This document shows, piece by piece, positions 4,430-7,439 of a stretch of DNA of 7,439 bases (positions are counted from its first letter, which is position 1; each line of letters starts with the position of its first letter). Position numbers and translations under genes: made by a program. Source of the stretch: an uncultured Bacteroidota bacterium (GTDB lineage: Bacteria; Bacteroidota; Bacteroidia; UBA7662); NCBI GenBank assembly GCA_903908015.1, contig CAIVQI010000356.1:1-7439 (forward strand), written 5' to 3'. Below the pieces are notes generated by a model that was not told the DNA's origin, ran no database searches, and saw only the letters and a list, made by a program, of their open reading frames with translations.

Positions 4430-4621
4430 ATGAATCCCCGATTGAAAGAACTAATGCTAGAGGCTGGTTATGCTGCACCTGAGGTTGCTGGTCGAGCACA
4501 AAAACTTGCGGAGTTAATTATTAAGGAATGTGAATTAGTTTCACTAAAACACAGTCACCGTGATGATGATATGGGTGCTATTATTGCCAGACAGATTGTA
4601 AAACATTTCGGAGTTGAATGA
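4430..4621 (+). CDS. Small conserved phage protein, MNxRxKxL...KHFG family (63 aa)
   Basis: A paralogue of the gene at 43-252: MNPRLKEL matches MNERIKQL, LAELIIKEC matches FAELIVREC, and the ending VKHFGVE matches LKHFGIEP, while the middle regions differ in length and sequence. Function is unknown. GAGG lies seven bases upstream. As in the paralogue, the stop overlaps the next ATG and the CATTTCGGA encoding HFG doubles as that gene's ribosome site, so both the protein and its coupling to a downstream gene are preserved. Confidence 0.85.
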   Translation: MNPRLKELMLEAGYAAPEVAGRAQKLAELIIKECELVSLKHSHRDDDMGAIIARQIVKHFGVE

Positions 4622-4803
4622 TGCAACGAATGTGGATTAATCAACCATCTACACTTCAACCATTACACCATTTGCATGGTACAAATGTTCTTGCCATCCA
4701 TGAATATGATAATACCTGGCGTGTTTACTTTCTGAGTGGTGATGTGATCAGTATGCAGGTTTTATCTTATTGTCTATCGAAGGGGTGGAATAATGGGAAC
4801 TAA
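4618..4803 (+). CDS. Conserved phage hypothetical protein, WINQPSTLQPLHHLHGT family (61 aa)
   Basis: The sequence WINQPSTLQPLHHLHGTNVL followed by RVYFLSGDVISMQ is, from memory, a highly conserved small protein of diverse tailed phages with no known function. It looks like a compact all-beta or alpha/beta domain. The start is ATG 4618 (overlapping the previous stop) or the next codon, ATG 4621; CGGAG lies just upstream. Its last eleven bases overlap the next gene, and its codons near the end provide that gene's AGGGGTGG ribosome site. Confidence 0.88.
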   Translation: MMQRMWINQPSTLQPLHHLHGTNVLAIHEYDNTWRVYFLSGDVISMQVLSYCLSKGWNNGN

Positions 4804-5173
4804 CTATTACGTTGCAAAGAATCTCTGTGATTGTTGTGATCGGTATGATAAAGAATATCATATCGGTAAGGCTTCATGGGGTTGGGCGTTTACCTTCCAG
4901 GGATACAAATACGATGGTTTGACTTCGTGGAAGAAATACAAAGAATTTCTGAAGGATCAAGTGATCATGGATGAATACCATGAGCGAATAGACTATGATT
5001 GGTTTGTTCAAATGATTGAGAATGAAAAGGCACCTGGTTTCGTCAGGTCTGATGGACACAAGAACCTGCTTCATAATGAACAAGGTAAAAAAGATTCTCG
5101 CCCATGGTTCAATCCTGAATATGATTGGAATGATGAAGATGGTTACTCTTTTACTTCCCGTGAATTCTCGTGA
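4793..5173 (+). CDS. Conserved phage protein, MGTNYY family (126 aa)
   Basis: The family signature is clear: MGTNYYVAKNLCDCCDRYD, then EYHIGKASWGWAFTF, a DEYHERI segment in the middle and the C-terminal SREFS. Homologues from memory occur in many phages and some bacteria and remain uncharacterised. C12, C14 and C15 form a CxxC-type cluster, suggesting half a metal site, though no second Cys pair follows. The ATG overlaps the upstream gene by 11 bases with AGGGGTGG just before it. It is the fourth gene of the 4246 operon; its TGA overlaps the GTG of a possible fifth. Confidence 0.9.
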   Translation: MGTNYYVAKNLCDCCDRYDKEYHIGKASWGWAFTFQGYKYDGLTSWKKYKEFLKDQVIMDEYHERIDYDWFVQMIENEKAPGFVRSDGHKNLLHNEQGKKDSRPWFNPEYDWNDEDGYSFTSREFS

Positions 5174-5265
5174 ACTATAGGCAATATCATTGGAAAGCAA
5201 TGGTGCGGTGTCTGAGAGCGGCACTATGGCATTTTTTGTGTATGCTCTTAAATAAAAGGAAATAA
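5170..5265 (+). CDS. Candidate 31-aa small protein at the operon end
   Basis: GTG 5170 overlaps the preceding TGA (GTGA), a junction seen again at 6945 in this window. The predicted peptide begins VNYRQYHWKAMVRCLRA, has a short hydrophobic stretch ALWHFLCMLL, and ends NKRK, so it may be a membrane-associated amphipathic peptide. An internal ATG at 5200 preceded by GGAAAG is an alternative start. The stop lies three bases before the terminator hairpin. No homologue is recognised and there is no SD for the GTG, so this remains a moderate-confidence call. Confidence 0.5.
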   Translation: MNYRQYHWKAMVRCLRAALWHFLCMLLNKRK

Positions 5266-5288
5266 AAAAGTGGGGACTAGCCCCACTT
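5261..5288 (-). terminator. Rho-independent terminator for the leftward genes
   Basis: A perfect 8-bp stem AAGTGGGG/CCCCACTT with a 5-base loop (5268-5288), followed on the minus strand by six T residues and further T-rich sequence. The minus-strand stop codon TAG (5279-5277) is within the loop. On the + strand the downstream tract is only CTCTT, so rightward termination would be weaker. Confidence 0.88.
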
Positions 5289-5483
5289 CTCTTGATAGCG
5301 TTTAAGTGCTAACTGTCTCGCAAGCGCAAGTCTTTCTTTGACAGTATCACTTAATTCGACTCCATCATCTTCAAATGAATCGGTGGTTTGATATCGGTTT
5401 CGGTATCCTGAGAGAATACTTTCATCATCTATCAAATACCACTTATCTTCATCAGTAAGAGATAATCCGTATCTGGTTGGATT
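5277..5483 (-). pseudogene. Leftward ORF lacking a recognisable start (up to 68 residues)
   Basis: The frame runs from next to the stop of the secreted-protein gene to a TAG inside the terminator loop. It has balanced, gene-like composition (LTDEDKWYLIDDES near the N-terminus; helical LSDTVKERLALARQLALKR near the C-terminus). No ATG or GTG is available; the first usable start is TTG 5435, which would give 52 residues but drop part of the convincing sequence. Reading upstream in this frame only gives an out-of-frame shadow of the secreted protein. It may be the 3' end of a truncated gene, a gene with an unusual start, or expressed by frameshift or reinitiation. I do not recognise the family. 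Confidence 0.5.
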
Positions 5484-5685
5484 ACTTCTTAGGAGCTTCG
5501 GCTTTCTTATCTTCGGCTTTTGCAGCAGGCTTGGCTGCTTCGCTTTTGACAGGCTCGGCCTTCTTAGGAGCAGGTGCAGAAGCGGCAGGTTTGGCTTCAG
5601 CCTTCTTTTCTTCCTTCTTGGCAGGTTCTGCGGCAAATGCGGAAGTGGCAAAAAGACCGGCGATGAGTGTTGCGATAAGTTTCAT
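5482..5685 (-). CDS. Small secreted Ala/Lys/Pro/Glu-rich protein (67 aa)
   Basis: MKLIATLIAGLFATSAFA is a textbook Sec signal peptide with a signal peptidase I site (AFA, then AEP). The mature 49 residues are almost entirely Ala, Lys, Glu, Pro and Ser in repeated KKAEAKP/AAKPA-type units, so a disordered, charged periplasmic peptide is expected. TTAAGGAG lies just upstream of the ATG at 5685, supporting the start. Proteins of this style are frequent in Burkholderiales, from memory, which hints at the host. It is the only convincing gene on this strand and has its own terminator after the following ORF, the layout of a 'moron' acquired independently. No clear minus-strand promoter was found. 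Function is unknown. Confidence 0.82.
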   Translation of the reverse strand: MKLIATLIAGLFATSAFAAEPAKKEEKKAEAKPAASAPAPKKAEPVKSEAAKPAAKAEDKKAEAPKK

Positions 5686-5744
5686 AGGATACTCCTTAAG
5701 GATTGCACAACATAATTGCTGTGTAGGAAGGAAACGCCGGAGCC

Positions 5745-5760
5745 TTCGGAGCCGTTGACA
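5745..5760 (+). repeat. Degenerate cassette remnant with orphan -35
   Basis: CGGAGCC followed two bases later by TTGACA (5755-5760) resembles the GGAGCCACTTGACA part of the cassettes at 2273 and 2626, but no -10 box lies 16-18 bases downstream. A second GGAGCC occurs at 5739-5744. It looks like a broken or partial cassette just before an intact promoter. Confidence 0.45.
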
Positions 5761-5767
5761 AAAAAGT

Positions 5768-5783
5768 GTTGCTTTTGGGCAAC
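5768..5783 (+). repeat. GTTGC/GCAAC inverted repeat, opposite orientation
   Basis: A perfect 5-bp stem with loop TTTTGG. The loop is T-rich on the + strand and A-rich on the - strand, the reverse of the other copies, and it sits 19 rather than 11-12 bases before the next -35 box. On the minus strand it is followed by a T6 run. Confidence 0.6.
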
Positions 5784-5802
5784 TGTTGTTTCCATACGAC
5801 AC

Positions 5803-5831
5803 TTGACAATTCGGCAAGTTTGGAATACAAT
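5803..5831 (+). promoter_or_regulatory. Sigma-70 promoter with ATG at the predicted start site
   Basis: TTGACA (5803-5808), 17-base spacer, TACAAT (5826-5831). ATGATGA begins seven bases after the -10, identical geometry to the 3116 promoter. No SD site is present. Confidence 0.85.
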
Positions 5832-5837
5832 CTAAAC

Positions 5838-6101
5838 ATGATGAACGAAAAGAGAATTTCCGAGATTTGTGGTTACATTGGAATGGTTTTGATCCATTCG
5901 GCAACATTACCACCGACTATTAAAGTAATTCTCGGATATGCGACAAGCTTACCTCCGATTGAAATGGTATTGTTAGTTTGGACGGGATTATTTTTATTTC
6001 TCATCCGTGCAATATCCAATAATGATAAGCTGTATATTCTAAGTAATGCAATAGGTTTCTTTTTTAATAGTATCCTGTTGGCATTAATTGCTTTTGGTTA
6101 A
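5838..6101 (+). CDS. Three-helix membrane protein resembling SemiSWEET/PQ-loop transporters (87 aa)
   Basis: The length and layout fit a bacterial SemiSWEET, a half-transporter that dimerises to move sugars across the inner membrane. There are three hydrophobic segments (about residues 11-34, 42-59 and 68-86). GY at 12-13 is followed by LPP at 24-26, where family members have a PQ motif. G50 sits in helix 2, and helix 3 contains N70 in SNAIGF, matching the conserved substrate-site Asn. Compared with my recollection of Leptospira SemiSWEET, the GY-to-Asn stretch aligns without gaps, but the binding Trp is Phe and the PQ Gln is Pro. Transport is therefore uncertain. The start is leaderless at tandem ATG codons; in-frame upstream reading would cross the promoter. 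Confidence 0.8.
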   Translation: MMNEKRISEICGYIGMVLIHSATLPPTIKVILGYATSLPPIEMVLLVWTGLFLFLIRAISNNDKLYILSNAIGFFFNSILLALIAFG

Positions 6102-6119
6102 TGTTGCAAAAAAACAACA
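6102..6119 (+). repeat. GTTG/CAAC inverted repeat, copy 6
   Basis: TGTTG and CAACA flank CAAAAAAA, directly after the TAA stop. The core and stop codon match the copy at 1886 exactly. It ends 11 bases before TTGACA when measured from CAAC. Confidence 0.78.
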
Positions 6120-6129
6120 ACAAAGCCAC

Positions 6130-6157
6130 TTGACAATTGCAAAAAAACCTGTATAAT
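6130..6157 (+). promoter_or_regulatory. Sigma-70 promoter for the 6187-7043 operon
   Basis: TTGACA (6130-6135), 16-base spacer containing an A7 run, TATAAT (6152-6157). The following TGATTCTGT matches the leaders at 697 and 2683, and the leader includes AAGGAAA before ATG 6187. Confidence 0.88.
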
Positions 6158-6186
6158 TGATTCTGTTGATTGATAAGGAAACTGAA

Positions 6187-6459
6187 ATGCGAACGAAGCG
6201 ATTTGTCCAAGGTCTGAATAACAACCAACGCATCCGTGTGATTTGCGATGGCGTTGGGTTTGTCACCACGGTTGCTGGTGCCTTCGATATGCCTCTGACT
6301 CACCAACGGATTGCTGTGACCTCTACTCTGGTTTCTCTTGGGTTGGGTCAAACAGGTGTTACAAAGACCAAGATAACCGGTATCGGTCGCCGTCAACAAG
6401 TTTATAATGTTGACGCAAATAACTCTGTTTTAGTTGATGTTCAAGTTGACCTTGTGTAA
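6187..6459 (+). CDS. Hypothetical phage protein, beta-rich (90 aa)
   Basis: ATG 6187 is set by AAGGAAAC about seven bases upstream; an in-frame TTG at 6157 lies in the -10 box and is rejected. The sequence is rich in Val, Thr, Gly and Ile, with alternating hydrophobics suggesting beta strands, and ends NSVLVDVQVDLV. There are no Cys clusters, signal peptide or clear membrane helix. I do not recognise the family. It heads a three-gene unit; its stop region (TAAGGA) supplies the SD of the next gene. Confidence 0.8.
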   Translation: MRTKRFVQGLNNNQRIRVICDGVGFVTTVAGAFDMPLTHQRIAVTSTLVSLGLGQTGVTKTKITGIGRRQQVYNVDANNSVLVDVQVDLV

Positions 6460-6468
6460 GGAATGATA

Positions 6469-6948
6469 ATGCGTACCGTTGCTTTCTACTCAATTGATGG
6501 TGTTTCAAAAGCCAAGACCGCCAAGGCGATTCTGGTTCAACGCCAAGATGGCAAAGAAGCCTGGATTCCGATGAGTTCTGCTTCTGTCAAGTTTACTGGT
6601 CCCAACTACAAGGTCCGTGTCTCGGTACCTGACTGGTTGTTTTCCAAGATTTCATGGAAGACTCCGACCGCTTTCGTAAGGAAGGCAGTTTCTGTTCCCA
6701 CGACACCGGCGCCTGTGGTGACTACGGCACCGGTTGCAAAAAAGAATCCGTATATCGGTATGGATTACGGCAACATGATGGAAGAATCAATGGTTCTTTC
6801 TGAGATGCTGAGCCATAAGAAAATTGAATTCGGTGAGTGCCTTGATTCTGACGATCCTACGATTCTGGATCCTCTGAGCAATGAAATCAAGCAAATTGAA
6901 GGCGCTCTGATTCAAATCGCCGAAGCTATGAAGGTTGCATTGAAGTGA
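6469..6948 (+). CDS. Two-domain hypothetical phage protein (159 aa)
   Basis: Three regions are visible. Residues 1-70 form a compact alpha/beta segment with AILVQRQDGKEAWIPMSSAS and VSVPDWLFSKISW. Residues about 74-93 are a Pro/Thr/Val/Ala linker (VPTTPAPVVTTAPVAKK). Residues 95-159 are acidic and helical (MMEESMVLSEMLSHKK; IEGALIQIAEAMKVALK). ATG 6469 is preferred over in-frame ATG 6463 because AAGGA (6458-6462) abuts 6463 but is six bases from 6469. The N-terminal domain resembles ones seen in phage hypotheticals, but I cannot assign a function. The stop overlaps the GTG of the next small gene. Confidence 0.85.
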   Translation: MRTVAFYSIDGVSKAKTAKAILVQRQDGKEAWIPMSSASVKFTGPNYKVRVSVPDWLFSKISWKTPTAFVRKAVSVPTTPAPVVTTAPVAKKNPYIGMDYGNMMEESMVLSEMLSHKKIEFGECLDSDDPTILDPLSNEIKQIEGALIQIAEAMKVALK

Positions 6949-7043
6949 GTTACTTTTGGTGGTTTCTCGGTATTATAACTATTTTTGTTGTGCTGAGTCT
7001 AATCGCCACTTTGATACTGAAAAAATTAAGCCCTTACGATTGA
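6945..7043 (+). CDS. Tiny single-pass membrane protein (32 aa)
   Basis: GTG 6945 overlaps the preceding TGA (GTGA). The peptide starts with an aromatic cluster (SYFWWF), continues with about 18 hydrophobic residues (LGIITIFVVLSLIATLIL) and ends KKLSPYD, placing a positive charge after the helix. An N-out, C-in inner-membrane anchor is therefore plausible. AAGG lies about ten bases before the GTG. Function is unknown; it joins the other very short membrane peptides of this window. Confidence 0.65.
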   Translation: MSYFWWFLGIITIFVVLSLIATLILKKLSPYD

Positions 7044-7070
7044 TTAAATACACCGTAACGGAGAAAATTT

Positions 7071-7439
7071 ATGACTACTGAAACTGTTAATGTTGAATCT
7101 ATCGAACCGCCTGAAGTGAAGAAAGTTATTCGGGACGGGCAAGTTGCGATTCTTTTTAGTCCTGGCCACGGCGCAGGTTGGTATACTTGGAACGCCGACA
7201 AGGAATGGATTCTCTATGATCCGTATCTTGTTGATTTGGTTGAAAAGATGAGCACACCTGAATTCTTGGATCAAGGCCCGGCAGGACCTCGAGCATTGTT
7301 TGAAGATATCGTTGTTGAAATTGAATCTTATTGCAACAATAAAGATCCGGATGGTTACTATGGTGGTGCCCGAGACTTGGTTGTGAATTGGTTGCCTGTT
7401 GGCACAAAGTTTTACATTGATGAATATGATGGTGCTGAA
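7071..7439 (+). CDS. Conserved phage hypothetical protein, SPGxGAGWxTWN family (partial, 123 codons)
   Basis: The frame is open to the window edge without a stop. GGAG (7060-7063) precedes ATG 7071. Distinctive blocks are VAILFSPGHGAGWYTWN (about residues 25-41), YDPYLVDLV, YYGGARDL near 101 and WLPVGTKFYIDEYDGAE at the end. From memory this is a very widespread small phage protein of unknown function, usually ending close to the DEYDG motif, so little of the gene is probably missing. The upstream 27 bases contain no convincing promoter, so it is likely transcribed with the 6187 operon. Confidence 0.9.
   Translation, partial: MTTETVNVESIEPPEVKKVIRDGQVAILFSPGHGAGWYTWNADKEWILYDPYLVDLVEKMSTPEFLDQGPAGPRALFEDIVVEIESYCNNKDPDGYYGGARDLVVNWLPVGTKFYIDEYDGAE

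Noticed and set aside
5477..5758. + strand Ala/Leu-rich frame opposite the secreted protein gene
   Set aside because: It is the antisense of the Ala/Lys repeats; the minus frame has a clear signal peptide and SD site.
5686..5800. Minus-strand promoter for the secreted protein gene
   Set aside because: Weak -10-like TATGTT is present but no -35 at workable distance; not supportable from sequence alone.
617..6119. CRISPR array from the recurring GTTG/CAAC repeats
   Set aside because: Repeats are separated by whole genes of varying length and always precede promoters; no regular spacers or cas genes.
7011..7050. Promoter for the 7071 gene (TTGATA with TTAAAT)
   Set aside because: Spacing between the candidate hexamers is about 27 bases, incompatible with a sigma-70 promoter.

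Overview
The window looks like part of the accessory or early region of a tailed bacteriophage genome. It is densely packed with genes of 29 to 159 codons, nearly all on the + strand. Stop and start codons overlap repeatedly (ATGA, GTGA, TAATG), and almost every transcription unit has its own near-consensus sigma-70 promoter. There are no structural, replication or integrase genes, so this is not a core module. The best hint about the host is the one convincing leftward gene, a small secreted Ala/Lys/Pro protein of a style common in Burkholderiales. A betaproteobacterial host is therefore plausible but not proven.

Layout: 1-509, end of a promoter plus two coupled small genes, the second with a zinc-ribbon motif. 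510-668, non-coding with two tandem hairpins. 669-3119, six promoter-gene units: a coupled pair at 722-1266, a very acidic protein, a GIY-YIG nuclease-like protein, two conserved phage hypotheticals, and a tiny membrane protein followed by an Ala/Lys-rich helical protein. 3116-4047, an operon opening with a 30-residue membrane protein, then a conserved phage protein, a helix-turn-helix-like protein and two competing overlapping frames. 4048-4209, non-coding. 4210-5265, a five-gene overlapping operon. 5261-5685, a leftward island with a terminator, an ORF lacking a normal start, and the secreted protein. 5768-7043, a three-helix protein resembling a SemiSWEET sugar transporter, then a three-gene unit. 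7071 to the edge, a conserved phage protein cut by the window.

The unifying feature is a repeated intergenic cassette. In its full form it is a short GTTG...CAAC inverted repeat with an A-rich loop, 11-12 bases later TTGACAATT, then a -10 box 16-17 bases further on, often with a stop codon embedded. It resembles the 'promoter early stem-loop' (PeSL) cassettes described in T4-type phages, thought to let small genes be shuffled as self-contained units. Two genes are bounded by near-identical copies. Two promoter outputs exist: some give a leader of about 20-25 bases with a Shine-Dalgarno (SD) site, while four place the ATG at or within about three bases of the predicted transcript start, implying leaderless mRNAs. 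Most proteins belong to families recurrent in phages but of unknown function. Family statements are from memory and no database search was run.
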